This document shows positions 1 through 10,972 of a stretch of 64,000 nucleotides of DNA, piece after piece. The DNA comes from Ixodes scapularis (lineage: Eukaryota; Arthropoda; Arachnida; Ixodida; Ixodidae). Location: NCBI RefSeq assembly GCF_016920785.2, contig NW_024609884.1:32904080-32968079 (forward strand), given 5' to 3'. The notes under the pieces were generated by a model. That model made no database searches, was not told where the DNA came from, and saw only the letters and a program-made list of their open reading frames with translations. The position numbers and the translations under genes are program-made. Positions within the stretch are counted from its first letter, which is position 1, and every line of letters begins with the position of its first letter.

Positions 1-2082
1 CTTAAGGCTGTCAGTGAATAGAGACTATAGTCAATTGTAATTTTTAAAAAAATGGTCGTTTGTACGTGAAGAGGCGAAAATTAATGATGATTTGTTGCTA
101 ATTAGGTTTTCGACTCACTCGAAATTTCGACTGTGTACTATACGCAGTCAGTCGCTGTCACCCGACGCTGCTCGTTTGGCATTCAGGGCTTTCCGCCCAG
201 GTTCCTCGCTTGCACTTGGCACCGAGTGTTATTATCTGTGCTTGTGTGTGTGCTCAGTGGCTGGATATGGGCCTCATAGAGCAGTTCTTCAGGCTCAACA
301 GCGACTCAAAGTTGACGGCGGAGGGACTTGCAGCAACGCTCTCGGTTGGTGGGTGTGACGACTACACGGATAAATGCTGAGATTGCTGCTAGCAAGGTGG
401 GCCATAGTCGCTTTATGTTTACACGATTTTATGTGTAAGTACTCTGTGCAGAGGCGAATCCATCGCGTTTCTAACCCACCTTGGTTTCGTTGTTGTTTTT
501 ATCAAGCATGACCGACTACTGAGCAAATGCTTCTGTACTGATCACGGAGTGAATGCCTTCGGCCTTACATTGCGTAACGTCCGATAAAAAGTAATGTTTG
601 TTCAGCGAGAAAACTTCCCTTTCGAGTGACCTATTTTTTAATTGATAATTTCTCCCGTATCTAGGTGCTTTAATCAACAGGATCGATTAGGTTTGCTTCC
701 CTAGTTAAGACTTTTTGCTGCCACATGCGGCACTAATGCTTGGCACGATGTATGTCACTGATGGTAACAGGTGGGACCATTCAGTTTGCTAAAAATGTGC
801 CGATAAGGGAATTTCGTTGCATAACTAGCGTTTCACGTTTAAGATTGATAAAAAGCATGTTCATGTGATGATGCATGTCTACAACATAAGCTTTGCAGAT
901 CCAGAATGAGTGTGCCATAGGCTACAGCCTCAAGGGTTTTAATGGCCAAATTGGTGATAACACGGCAATAGACATTGTGGTGGAAAACTGACAATTGACT
1001 TGGTGGGTTCTGATCTTGCCCATTGGTGTGCTGTTGGCAAATTAGATAATGGCACTCCTTTTCCCTGACCATGTGGCTTCAAGGGACATCGCATCTAGAT
1101 GTGCTTAAATATATTTATTTCAAGGTTCAGTTGACCCCTCTGCATCATTACAGGAAGGCAGTCTAAAGCCACAACAAACAGCAGTGAATATACAATGCAT
1201 AATTAGATTCGAGTCTTGGTTCCCAAAAACTTTTTTGTTAATGGAACTGAGTTACTTTACTCCGGCCCAACGCAACTGCCGTATTTTCCGTAGCCTAGTC
1301 CACGGACTATACATATTTAAAAATTGAAATTTTAGGCTCTGCAGACTATCTGCAGGTGCGGACTATATATGATATGGTTTTTCAAAATCGTTTCATTTTA
1401 TGCTGTGCGGAATATCCACAGTGACGGACTTGTTTTTTCAGAATCGTTTGTACCTTGCGAATATCACTTGACTTTGTGACCGCTGAAATCATGCTGTTTT
1501 GACCTGCAAATGTGATACAGGGTCATGCAGGCACTGTGTTTCCCTTGTCCTTTCTGCAGTCATGGGTGACCGCGATGACACGCACATTGCTCCCAAGGGG
1601 ACAGGCATGACCTTGTGCAGGAAATTTGTGATTTGGCGAAATGAATCCCAAACAGCCAATAGCTTTTAGTGTAAAAAAGTTGTTTCAGAAAAGTAAGTGA
1701 CTCTGCAGTCATTCTGGAACCACGGTAGCGATGCCACCGAAAAAAACTAAGAGCATTTACCGTAGCTTTTAAACTATGTGTAATAGAGCATGCACAAGAG
1801 CTGAAGTCGAATAGGGCAGCGGTTGATGAGAAGAGTGTGAAGATATGGGCGTTCGGCCGAAGAACTTCTGAATAAAATGCCATCCAGGAAAAAAGCACGA
1901 AGACACAATGCACCAGCTTGGCGGAGTATGCACTGGGTGCCGAAATTATGCCCTGCGGATTATACACCAGACGCAAACTATCTAAAAAAAAAAAAAAGAT
2001 TAAGCTCAAATTGGCTTTTGTGGACTATACGCCTGGTGCGGATTATTGTCTGGAACTTACGGTACTCTTGTACATGTACTGC
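1..2082. other. Region without a recognisable gene
   Basis: No convincing coding region is seen. A 37-codon ATG-initiated frame at 267-380 (beginning MGLIEQFF) could be a small exon but has no recognised domain. Two stretches, about 1290-1480 and 1930-2055, repeat variants of GGTGCGGACTATA separated by A/T-rich spacers, which look like decayed copies of a short tandem repeat. The rest is unremarkable A/T-rich sequence. Confidence 0.5.
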
Positions 2083-2844
2083 TTAGTGTCTGTCATTCAT
2101 CTCGCACAGTTTAGGCAGCATGTGCATGAAATACACGTAATGTAGCTTTCTCGCGAGATTTGTAATGTGGCTCCCATTTCGTTCTATTGGAATTACAGCT
2201 GACCGTAGCTTTGAAAAGACAATTAGGTCACACACCTCAATGTTCAATAGCAGGAGACCCACTTGGCACTGCAAGTAATAGGAATGATTCTCCTTTAGTG
2301 CAAACTTCTTGCCCCTCCTGACGAGGTGGGAGGATCTTTTTCTTTTTGACAAGCCTCCTGATGGATACAGTTTTACCACGAGTCTCTTGATTTCGATTAA
2401 ACTGAGAGGAGTGCCATCCTTCATTACAACTCCATCTGGGCTGTAACCGAGTCATGGGATGCTAGGGTTCACAACCAGGCCAAACCTTTCTGGTGCGTTG
2501 CCTGTCCTCGCCTCGTACATCTCGAGTGCTGCAGGCTCTGACGCCTTCCCATAAGCTGTCGCCTTGTTACCCTTAAATTTACGCCCTGATAAAAGTTTTT
2601 CTATCTTAAATTCACACTCTGCCTCATCCAAAGGCTCGAATGTGAACAGCCCACAGCAGATGCTCCCCGTTATGCGCAACCTTCTTTCGGAAAGCCAGCG
2701 TGTGTTATATTGCAGCACCGTGACTTGACGCAGTTGAATAGCTGCTTTCTTCGTGACTGCAATATGAGTATCAAAGAATAGTCCTTGCTCAGGAGTCAGA
2801 GAGTTCATAGAGAGTGCAACTAACCGTAATTTTGAATCTGACAC
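2083..2844 (-). pseudogene. YqaJ-type (PD-(D/E)XK) nuclease domain, interrupted by one stop
   Basis: The minus strand is open for about 254 codons apart from a single TGA near 2452-2454. The pattern fits the YqaJ viral-recombinase/exonuclease family: a tryptophan-arginine rich start (TRWLSERRLRITGS), then AYGKASEPAALEMYEARTG, then the catalytic aspartate in SPDGVV and the E-x-K pair in LIEIKRL, then the YYLQCQVGLLL helix and a C-terminal hydrophobic/aromatic helix. The stop lies where the family normally has a tryptophan just before LGYSPDG, so a TGG to TGA change is the simplest explanation. Such proteins cut or resect DNA ends in phages and are also found scattered in arthropod genomes. Lack of an initiating ATG suggests an exon or a fragment. 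What is seen: frame, motifs, stop. What is inferred: pseudogene status. Confidence 0.65.
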
Positions 2845-2863
2845 TGTGACTCTTTAGAAAAAA

Positions 2864-3134
2864 TTAATCTCGATGTAGTCTACCACTCCATGCAGAGTAG
2901 GGTGTGATATGGTCGTACGAATTAATAATTTTCTTGTCAGTGATGACTGGTGCAGTTTCACAATTTTTGGTAGCTCTTCCCCTAATATAAAATGCTAAAA
3001 CCGACTGGGATGCTGCATTGATTAGTTCGAGTCGTACTTCCTCTAGCAGATCATTGGAAAGGGAAGATTGCTTCCGATGTATCTCATGGCAGAGCTCGGA
3101 AAGCTTCCTGGGCAGTCTGATGCCTTCCCCAACA
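2864..3134 (-). CDS. Open segment upstream of the YqaJ domain, probable additional exon or gene remnant
   Basis: About 85 codons are open on the minus strand, ending in TAA at 2864-2866, directly upstream of and in the same orientation as the YqaJ-type domain. The predicted peptide starts around LPRKLSELCHEIH and ends YSAWSGRLHRD. I do not recognise a domain. An AG at 3135-3136 could serve as a splice acceptor, and a short intron or a frameshift would be needed to join it to the nuclease part, whose frame has a stop just upstream. Its amino-acid composition is protein-like and it is probably the N-terminal part of the same ancestral gene, but that rests only on adjacency. Confidence 0.35.
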
Positions 3135-3139
3135 CTGCG

Positions 3140-4250
3140 TCAAATTTGTCGAGGACAGCTCCTCTAAGTAATCGATACCAGTCCTAGAGAGAGAAAGACG
3201 CCAAATTATTTATTTTCATTATTTTAAAATGACGCACAGTAAGATCACAATTGCATTATTAATCACCATGCTCACCACGTCAGTGAATTTTGTGAATAAA
3301 ATATTGCGAAACTAATTAAGTTGTCTGCCTTTCATAACTACAAAAGTTAAATACCTGTTTATGAACAGCAATGCAGCCACATCATGCTTGCAGGTACCTG
3401 AAAGGCCTGCCTTACAAGAGAAGTTTACCTGAAATAAAGGTGTGTAAATACGTAATTCCAGGAGACATTTTTTTTTATTTCGCGTAGTTTGAGTTGCTCA
3501 ACATGTCAGTCAGCCAAGTACATTACAAAATATAGCTAATTATTTTCGAAGAAACATACAGCAAATGTTAGGAATGCGGAAGTAATACTTGCATTTATTA
3601 TTTTTTTTTTTTTCGAAAGGTTGACGTCGATTGTATGAGGTTTCGCTTTGACCTGGCTTGTCTGCACGCTTAGTGCGAATAATTTGACGCCAGCGTCGTC
3701 GCGGGGCACAATGCCGCAACACATCAGACGTTTAGGATTCAGCACGGCCTCGCCTTCCACAAGACGGCGTTGGCGATGTGGTGCCTGGCGTTCATCATCT
3801 GGTCTCCGATATATGCTAAAATGTCAATCAAATCAAGAGTTGATGGTGGAGCTATGAAGTTGGTAAAGGCGGGAAATGTTAACGCTTCTTAACATTTTTT
3901 TTTTTTTTTTTGCTATTGACAAAATTATCTAGTTTTCTTTCAGGAGCTCAATTTTAGGTGTCACGACTTACATTAGGGGCATCGATATATACTAATTACA
4001 TGTATCTCCGCAAATATTCTTTCTAAAAAACCGACCAATACTGCATGAGAACGTAACTGAAACTTCAATATGGCCACGTGGTTTATACTGCCCTCTACTG
4101 ACGGAGAGATGAATCTCAGCATATAAAACAGTAGCTTCCAAGCTACCACTTTAAGAATCTGAAGCTCGTATAATCGACCACTACCTTTTGAGAACATCTA
4201 TATTGAGGTTTATATATGTATATATGTATATATACATATATACTCTTTTT
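3140..4250. other. Non-coding stretch with homopolymer and TATA microsatellite
   Basis: A/T-rich sequence with poly-T runs near 3470, 3601 and 3897 and an alternating TA/TG microsatellite at about 4210-4245. No open frame longer than 75 codons looks protein-like. It ends at the probable 5' untranslated region of the LINE described next. Confidence 0.4.
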
Positions 4251-4375
4251 GCAGTTTTCAAAACTTTCGCAACGCCCCTGCCATCTAGCGGTCGGTTTTA
4301 GTAGCCTTCTCTGTGCGCGAGAAGAGCGATTAACGCGATTTCGCAGGTTCTGGTTTCTCGGGAGAAGCGTGAAGG

Positions 4376-4558
4376 ATGGAGAAAATAAAGTTTCGGAGCC
4401 ACAAGATGTGCTCCGTGCCACAGTGTGACAACCGGGCTGTGAAAGGAAGTATAAGCCTTCATTTATTCCCTTCGGACGCCCGCTTGAAGAAGGTTTGGCA
4501 AACTAAGTTGCGGATTGGCAAGCCCATCACACCGTCCATGTACGTGTGCAGCCGCTAA
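4376..4558 (+). CDS. THAP-type zinc finger, truncated, at the start of LINE ORF1
   Basis: From the ATG at 4376 the 60-residue frame reads as an almost complete THAP zinc finger: MCSVPQC with the first two cysteines, SLHLFPSD, a tryptophan in KKVWQTKL, then PSMYVCS where the third zinc ligand lies. The final histidine-phenylalanine is missing because the frame ends in TAA after VCSR. THAP domains bind DNA in P-element transposases and in domesticated regulators. Immediately downstream, in another frame, begins the FP-type domain of a LINE ORF1, so this may be the N-terminal domain of that ORF1 with the linker deleted, or an unrelated gene fragment into which a LINE inserted. Confidence 0.55.
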   Translation: MEKIKFRSHKMCSVPQCDNRAVKGSISLHLFPSDARLKKVWQTKLRIGKPITPSMYVCSR

Positions 4559-4901
4559 TCTTGAGGTTCATGAAATTCCGGAGAGTGTTGCTGAAGGTCT
4601 CCAACCGTACGTCTGCGATCTTGCTGCAAAGCTGGAAATCGCATCTTTCCAGACCTCGCATGTTCTTGCGGAGACCTCTAGGTGAAAAGGACAAGATTGG
4701 CCCGGTTTTAGTTGGGTTTTCTTCTGCGGCTGTGCGAGAGACATGGATGAGGGCACGTGGCAGACTGCGTGCACTCGCGCGAAGTAAAGACCTGCCCACG
4801 GTGTAAGATACACACTTACGGCGAGAACACGGCGGGGCTGAGTGCGCGGCGCGAGGAATCAGATAAGAGTCAAAGTACAGGCTAGCTGGTGGAAGTCAAC
4901 C

Positions 4902-5235
4902 ATTTCGTCGTTTACCCTGAGACTGGGGGGTTTTTTGAAGAGCAGAAGTAACAGAAAAAACAGACAGGTCTCAAACTCAGCTACACGTTTATTTCAACAA
5001 CTTCCTCTTATATAGTTCGTTTTCGTCGCCAACAACCAATCACATACGACTTGTCCTTTGCACCGTGACTTTACAGGTTCCACTAAGAAGCGGACACTCC
5101 CAACGTTTCCAAGTGAAAAACGTTTCCAAGTGAAAAGGTTCTAGCAGAACATATGCCTCACAAAGACTTCAAGCAACTCTTTTGTGTCCTCACAATAAAC
5201 AGGACAACAGCCCACAACAACATCCCACTCAAAAC
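4902..5235 (+). repeat. Left inverted terminal repeat (pLTR) of PLE 1
   Basis: This 334-bp segment is the reverse complement of 7505-7838 with few differences: a variable G/A homopolymer near 4925-4935, one base around 5030, and one near 5154. Both arms include a doubled AACGTTTCCAAGTGAAAA motif. PLEs carry such pseudo-LTRs in direct or inverted arrangement. Confidence 0.85.
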
Positions 5236-5343
5236 CTACAGGTCTGGAACAGGTCAACGGGTTCAAGACATCCGCAGCGCCTGTGACAGACTCTGGAATC
5301 TTCTTCTCGGAAAGAACTTCAGGAGGCATGGAGACTACCATCT

Positions 5344-7401
5344 TTGGAGCGCCGTCATGAGGACACATTTCGACCGTGCGTGGTATGTCAAAAGGAGGCA
5401 TGTTTTGGACGTTTCAAGTTGTGGAACTCTCGGGGGGCAGAGGTAAATAAGTGTGTACAGGGGACAGGAAATTGTAAACAACAGCATTGTATAATTAACC
5501 CGGAAAATGTAGTGGTGTCAAAGAAATTGGAGGAGTTCTTGGGTAGAGGTCCGAAGTACTGTGTAAACGTTAGGCCGCCTAGACTCGACGTGTTTTCTGA
5601 CATACAGTCAATCGCCAGGGTTGTGGATAGTGAGGAGAAGCTTGCGTTTGTCGAAGATGCTGTAGGGCGCATGGAAAAATTAATGGGAAACGCGTATCCC
5701 ATCGATAGGAGGAATTTCAAGGATGTGAGAGCGGTGAAACAAGAGTTAGAAAGGAGTTCGTTAAAACTGTTGCAGACAGATAAAACAGGAAGGTTTGCAG
5801 TTTTGCCTGTACAGGCCTTTCAGAAGAAGTCGGAGGAAGCGTTGGGATCATTGTTTAATGAATGGAAGGGCAATATCGGGAAGCTGAGGAAAAGCATTTG
5901 CAAGGTTTTTCAGGAGGAAAGCATGGAAGAGGTAGCGAAAAGCGTTTTGAAACCGTTGCGTTCAACGCTCACCCTTAAGTTCTTTTTGAAGGATCACAAG
6001 ATTGAAATGCCCCTACGTACCGTTTTTAACGAGAATGGGACGTGGCAGAAGGTGGTCTCATGCTTCTTACAGCGGGGTTTGAAGTTAGCTAATTTGGAGA
6101 AGTCAATTGCCTTAAAGAACTCTAGTGAGTTGATTGAAGTAATGGAAAAGTTTCGCGGAAGGAAGTGCGCGGTATTCTCCATGGACATCAAGGACCTATA
6201 TTACTCTTTAGAGAAAAGCAGACTAATGAATAGAGTGAGGATCGCCTTGGAAGGGAACCTTATTAAGTTTCAATCAGGAACAGGAATAGCGGTGGATAGT
6301 TTTCTTTCGGTGCTAGACCTTTATTTACAGTCAACGGTATTGGAATACGAAGGTCGCAATTTTGTGCAAAAAGAGGGAGTCTGTATAGGTTCGTCTGTAG
6401 CGCCTTTGTTAGCGGAAATTTACTTAAACACGGTGGACCAGCAAGTGTATGACAAGGTAGAAGAGTTGTCTCCAAAGTGTTTTGTGAAAAGATTTGTGGA
6501 TGATATCTTAGTTTGCTCTATTCAGGAAGGATTGGACCAAGTTTTAGAACAAGTAGTAAAGTCAGCGGCGCCAGAGTTGAGATTCACGTTAGAGAGGCCA
6601 AGGGGCGAGGTCCTGCAATTTCTCGACCTGCGTTTACATTTGGAATGAGGTCTTTGTTGGGAGTATGGGAAGGAAAACCCAAAACCGGTTCTGTCAAAGA
6701 ATAGCTGTCACTCGAAAAATGTAAAAGCCGGGGTAGTCAGATCTTTGATTAGTAATGCTTTGGTGAGATCATGCATGCATTTCGGACCGGAGGCACTAAA
6801 AAACCAGTGGGAAAGACTGGTAATGGCAGGATATGGGGAAGAGTACATCAAAAGGCAGATTGCCCTACAGTGCAGGGAGAAAAAGGGGAAGACGCAAGAA
6901 ATCAGGAATAGGTACGCTGTGGTTCCGTATTTTCACGAGGTGTCCCACAATCTTAGAGCATGTGCAAAAAAATATGGCGTGGATGTCGTATTCAGCACGG
7001 ATTTTAGGTTAGATAGATTGACACCTTTTGAAACGGCTCAGAGGGGCTGTCAGAAGGCGCATAGGGAAAAGTCGGTGCCGTGTAGCGTAGGCGTGGTGTT
7101 TGAGGCTCCTTTGGCGTGTGGTTTTAAGTATGTAGGCCAAACCTCTCGGTGTTTAAACGATCGTTTAACAGAACACAAAAGGAATGTTAAAAATAATGCA
7201 GCAAATTCGGAGTTGGCTAAGCATCTGGAGGAGTGTAGAAACTGCTCAACGGATTGGTCTGGAACGGATGTAGTTGTTAAGGAAAGGAACGATGTTAAAA
7301 GGGTGGTAAGAGAAACAATTAGGATTAGATCGTTGGGAAATTGCATTAGTCAACCTTCCATGCAAATAGGGAACCGCTGCAAGCAATTTTTACAATTTTA
7401 A
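5344..7401 (+). pseudogene. PLE 1 reverse transcriptase plus GIY-YIG endonuclease, one in-frame TGA
   Basis: One frame of about 686 codons broken only by TGA at 6646-6648. Residues about 270-300 hold RT motif A (FSMDIKDLYYS), followed by KEGVCIGSSVAPLLAEIYL (motif B) and VKRFVDDILV (motif C, the catalytic aspartates). After the thumb region and the stop, the C-terminal part holds FKYVGQTSRCLNDRLTEH, the second half of a GIY-YIG endonuclease, with a cysteine-rich segment nearby. These enzymes copy the element RNA at a nicked target. The N-terminus contains a CxxC-type motif (CVVCQKEAC). No ATG is near the upstream end of the frame: the start at 5344 is TTG, so the true start is uncertain. The stop falls just after the RT domain, between LQFLDLRLHLE and the equivalent of a tryptophan-containing segment in PLE 2. 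Confidence 0.85.
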
Positions 7402-7504
7402 GTGTTTTTTTTAGTTAGTCATCTTGAAAGGCTTCTTTGGTGTGTATTGTCTGTGTTGTGTACTGGTGTGTATTGTCTGTTTTCTACATTTCTGGAGGTG
7501 ACCA

Positions 7505-7838
7505 GTTTTGAGTGGGATGTTGTTGTGGGCTGTTGTCCTGTTTATTGTGAGGACACAAAAGAGTTGCTTGAAGTCTTTGTGAGGCATATCTTCTGCTAGA
7601 ACCTTTTCACTTGGAAACGTTTTTCACTTGGAAACGTTGGGAGTGTCCGCTTCTTAGTGGAACCTGTAAAGTCACGGTGCAAAGGACAAGTCGTATGTGA
7701 TTGGTTGTTGACGACGAAAACTAACTATATAAGAGGAAGTTGTTGAAATAAACGTGTAGCTGAGTTTGAGACCTGTCTGTTTTTTCTGTTACTTCTGCTC
7801 TTCAAAAAAAAACCCAGTCTCAGGGTAAACGACGAAAT
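7505..7838 (-). repeat. Right inverted terminal repeat (pLTR) of PLE 1
   Basis: Reverse complement of 4902-5235. It contains a TATATAAG box (about 7725) and an AATAAA polyadenylation-like signal (about 7746), so it could provide a promoter and a 3' processing signal, depending on strand. Confidence 0.85.
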
Positions 7839-9548
7839 CAGATAGCGTTCGTTCGACGGGCATCCGAAAGGCTGCATCATTCCGCGGCCACCGTGCCCGC
7901 GGCTGACAGTGTCGCCGGCGGCCAAATGGCGAAACTGTGCGAGAGCGAAAAAAATTATCTCGTTGCCATGACACCCCGGTACACCGTGGTCTTTCTGCAC
8001 GTGCGACAACCTTGCTGGTGCTCTGCGCGTGTGGAGCATGAGACGGCACGAGCCGTCTTGTGCACTGCTGCCTGCCTCCTGCGTCTTACACCGTGCCCAT
8101 AAAGCCCTAGGGTGCCTCAACGTCCTTCTGTTTAGGGTGATGCCACCCTTTGTAGTACCCGATGCCGACAGCGCGCGCTCACGGGGAAAATACAAAGAAA
8201 TCAACGAAAACAAAATGTCGCCATAATACAGTCAACGCCACAAACGCGTGCAGGGCCACGCTCTTTCACGCGCTTCTGAACAAAAAATAAAAATAAACGT
8301 GTGAGACAAAATGGCGAGATGCCACCACCCTAAGCAAAGCGCACATGAAGGCACCCTATAAAGCCCCTTCATGTTTCAAAAGTAGCGCAAGGTGCGTTGA
8401 TGCACGAGGCGTGTGCAACGTGCAGCCCTTGGGAAGATCATGGCGGCACAGCGCAGCACTGAGCTAGATTTCAGACGCCATGAATTTCTCAGAAGTGGCG
8501 CGTTGCACGTGCCTCGAGCATTTCTACAACAATGAATGGCGCCACTTTTCCCAGGATAGAGGGGCTTTACGTGCACACGGGTCGACGAGTCATCTGCCGG
8601 CGCCACTTGAAACCATAGTGAGAGAGAGAAAGAGAGAGAGAGAGTGAAAAGCGATCTTTATCGGCACGTCGCGAGGAGCGCGCTGTCCTCACCTGAAGAG
8701 TATTATCTTACACCGTGGACCTGCCCGAGCTCTACTGCAACGAGAATCTTACCCAGATAAACCGAAACTTGTTTTGGAGGGCCCGTACGAGGGGAAAGGA
8801 AAAGAACTTCAAGTTTGTGTGGGTCCGAAACGGGAGGATATTTGCTAAGCGACAAGAACAAGCCTCCCCTGTTAGAATAAGTTGCGCACTCGGTCTTGGT
8901 CTGATAAACTGAGACGTCGTCGGATCCCGAAAAAAATAAGGCATGGATTGTCATTTCCGCACTTCATACTTGTACGTAACTTAAATACTCTACTCAAGTT
9001 ACTGTATCTTAGATACTTTTGTGAGTAACTTGGTATTTTGCCAATACTTTCGAACGTCAGTATTTGGTACTCTAACTTAAATACTCTTTTTAAGTAACTT
9101 GTACTCATTTTGAAGTTACTTTTAAGTTACTTTCTATTTTTTTTTCTTTAGAGGCCGGAAGCTTGGAAAATATTGAACTCCAGTTATTTTGGCTAGGCGC
9201 CCTGCCATTGCAGATACATTTCGTGCCAGGTAATACAGTGCACTTCCGTGCTTCTGTTGAAAGAGGTGGCACGGAGAAGCAGGTGTCGCAGCCTCAAGCC
9301 GAGCGGACGCGTGTCATGTCTTCTAACTGGGCAAAACGTCAAAGCACATTTTCTTGCAATTTGTTTGTGGCCAAGCCCAAGAGCAACAGAGATTCCGAAG
9401 CAGAATGGCATGCGGGTGAAAGGATAAGATGTGTACAAGGCTACAAGCCAGAGGGAGGGCACTTGTGTCGGAGAGAGGGTGGGTTCTACAAGTGTCTGGT
9501 AATAGTCGACAGTAAACCGGAGTTTATTTTTCTAGGTTATGGAGTGAA

Positions 9549-10117
9549 AGCATATAGGGAGACGCTCACTTGATCGAATGACGTTTTAGCGAACGCCCAC
9601 GTTTCACCGAATGACACTTTAGCGAATAGTTGGACGCCGCGAAGCGGCGTTTTCGGGTGGGCCAAATGGGTTCACATTTTTGTAATGAGCCGCCGCAGAC
9701 TGTCGCCGCGAAGCGGCGTAAAGGCCCGACCACACTAGCGTGAACGGCGCCGCCGGGCGGCGCCGCCGGGCGGCACCGCCGTCCGGCGTCCCAACGCGAG
9801 GAGTCCACATTGGCCTCCGTTTTGCAGGCGTCACGTGACAGCGGGTCCATATCACAAGAGCGAATGACATTTTAGCGAATGGCGACATTTGAGCGAATGG
9901 TCGTTTTAGCGAATAACGGGGGCGCGCGTTAACCCATCCGTCGCGCTGCGCTTTACGCCGCTTCGCGGCGACAGTCTGCGGCAACTCATTACAAAAATAT
10001 GAACTCACTTGGCCCACCCGAAAACGCCGCTTCGCGGCGTCCGACTATTCGCTAAAGTGTCGTTCGATGAAACGTGGGCGTTCGCTAAAACGTCATTCGA
10101 TCAAGTGAGTGCCTCCC
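9549..10117. repeat. Foldback element with GCGAATGA / TTTTAGCGAA repeats
   Basis: About 170 bp at 9549-9723 is matched in reverse complement by 9951-10117. The arms contain several short repeats (TCGAATGACGTTTTAGCGAA and relatives) and the palindrome CGCCGCGAAGCGGCG. Between them lies a G/C-rich minisatellite of GGCGCCGCCGGGC units (9738-9785). No coding sequence is evident. Confidence 0.7.
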
Positions 10118-10972
10118 CGTGACAGCACTGGTTCCCGCGATCGCGCCTCCCTTCGGATTTCCCGCTCTTTCGTCGTCTGCTCTTCGTTAGATTCTTCCGT
10201 TCCGCACTCGCTGTCTACACGGTAGGAGTTCATAATGACCTGGTGATCAGCGTGAATGTGATTATCCTATCCTGCTCGTTGATCTTGCGACGTCGCCGCG
10301 CTCTGAAGGGAAGGAGGCGCAGGTTTTGGGTCCGGCCGAGTTGGTTCTACCGAAACACCGAAGGACAGGACAGGTCTGGCGCGCCGCCGGGGCTTTGCTG
10401 CCCCGGCGGCGCGCCAGAGATAAAGGATACTCTCGAAAGTGTCACCAAATCAATACGACATCCGTCACAACAGAGACGACATGCAACAAGTGCCACGGAG
10501 AAACTCACTTGTAATTCCGAATTCCCAGCGGTTAGTTTCAAGGAACCGCTCCGTTGGGGAAGGCATCGGGGGGAAATAGGGGGAGCAGACGACACGAAAC
10601 ACGTCCTTCGCTTCGAGACGCGCCGAGGACCGGCTTGAGTGTTGCCATGGCATCGCGACGTCACTGTCTACGCCACCTCCCATTGGCTCCTCTCTTCTGC
10701 GGCGTGCGGCGTCTAGCTCTGAACCGCGCAAGGAGCGGTTGGGTGTGCGGCGCCGCACGTCGTGACGTTGAAGCCGAAAACTGGTTTCCGCCGGCAACCG
10801 GCAGCGACGACCGTCGCGCCGCAGGCCTCCGAAACGCCAATGTGGTCGTGCCTTAAAGCGCAGCTCGGCGGATGGGTGAACGCGCGCCCCCGTTATTCGC
10901 TAAACCGTCAATTCGCTCAAATGTCGCTGTTCGCTAAAACGTCATTCGCTCATGTGATATGGACCCAAACAT
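9844..10972. repeat. Second, overlapping inverted-repeat pair
   Basis: The segment 9844-9957, beginning GGGTCCATATCACAAGAGCG, is matched in reverse complement by 10849-10972, ending CGCTCATGTGATATGGACCC. This pair interleaves with the 9549-10117 foldback, since its left arm lies between the arms of the latter. Its interior (10118-10848) holds a 19-bp perfect hairpin and no recognised gene. Confidence 0.6.
10375..10418. repeat. Perfect 19-bp G/C-rich hairpin
   Basis: Arms 10375-10393 and 10400-10418 are exact reverse complements, starting TCTGGCGCGCC and separated by the loop TTTGCT. As RNA on the plus strand it would make a very stable stem. No U-tract follows directly. Confidence 0.85.

Larger units (their letters stand above)
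4866..7838 (+). mobile_element. Penelope-like element 1, nearly complete, with inverted terminal repeats
   Basis: The element is bounded by 334-bp near-identical inverted repeats and encodes a reverse transcriptase joined to a GIY-YIG endonuclease. The 9-mer AATCAGATA occurs at 4857-4865 and 7836-7844. The left copy is separated from the left terminal repeat by 36 nt (4866-4901), which matches the short one-sided extension known for Penelope elements. Repeat identity and one stop codon suggest a young copy. It lies within a hAT-like element that itself lies in a LINE ORF1. Confidence 0.85.
4797..8717. mobile_element. hAT-like non-autonomous element hosting PLE 1
   Basis: The ends are CACGGTGTAAGATA at the left and its inverse TATCTTACACCGTG at the right. 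The 8 bp GACCTGCC is present at 4789-4796 and again at 8718-8725, the 8-bp target duplication typical of hAT elements. Without the nested PLE the element is about 0.95 kb. It has no transposase-like frame. A second copy of the end motif CTTACACCGTG occurs internally at about 8089. The remaining interior (7845-8717) includes a GA microsatellite at 8619-8643 and sequences such as GGCGCCACTT that look repetitive. Confidence 0.75.
4549..8909 (+). pseudogene. LINE ORF1 with FP (baculovirus FP25K-like) C-terminal domain, split by a hAT insertion
   Basis: The left part (4549-4796) encodes NLEVHEIPES followed, after a frame change, by IGPVLVGFSSAAVRETWM. The right part (8718-8909) encodes DLPELYCNENLTQINRNLF and FVWVRNGRIFAKRQ. 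This is the order seen in the FP-type domain of many LINE ORF1 proteins, which bind nucleic acid. The hAT between them has duplicated GACCTGCC; reading across a single copy of this 8-mer gives an unbroken S-K-D-L-P-E-L-Y frame. A stop after EEASR-like residues near 4685 and frame changes show that the ORF1 is inactive. Confidence 0.6.

Noticed and set aside
5153..5446. Open frame overlapping the start of PLE 1
   Set aside because: It runs out of frame with the RT and covers the terminal repeat. It shows no RT-related motif and is a by-product of the repeat.
6646..6648. In-frame TGA of PLE 1 as a selenocysteine codon or programmed readthrough
   Set aside because: The related PLE 2 has no cysteine-like site here and no stem-loop or readthrough context is visible; a simple nonsense mutation is enough.
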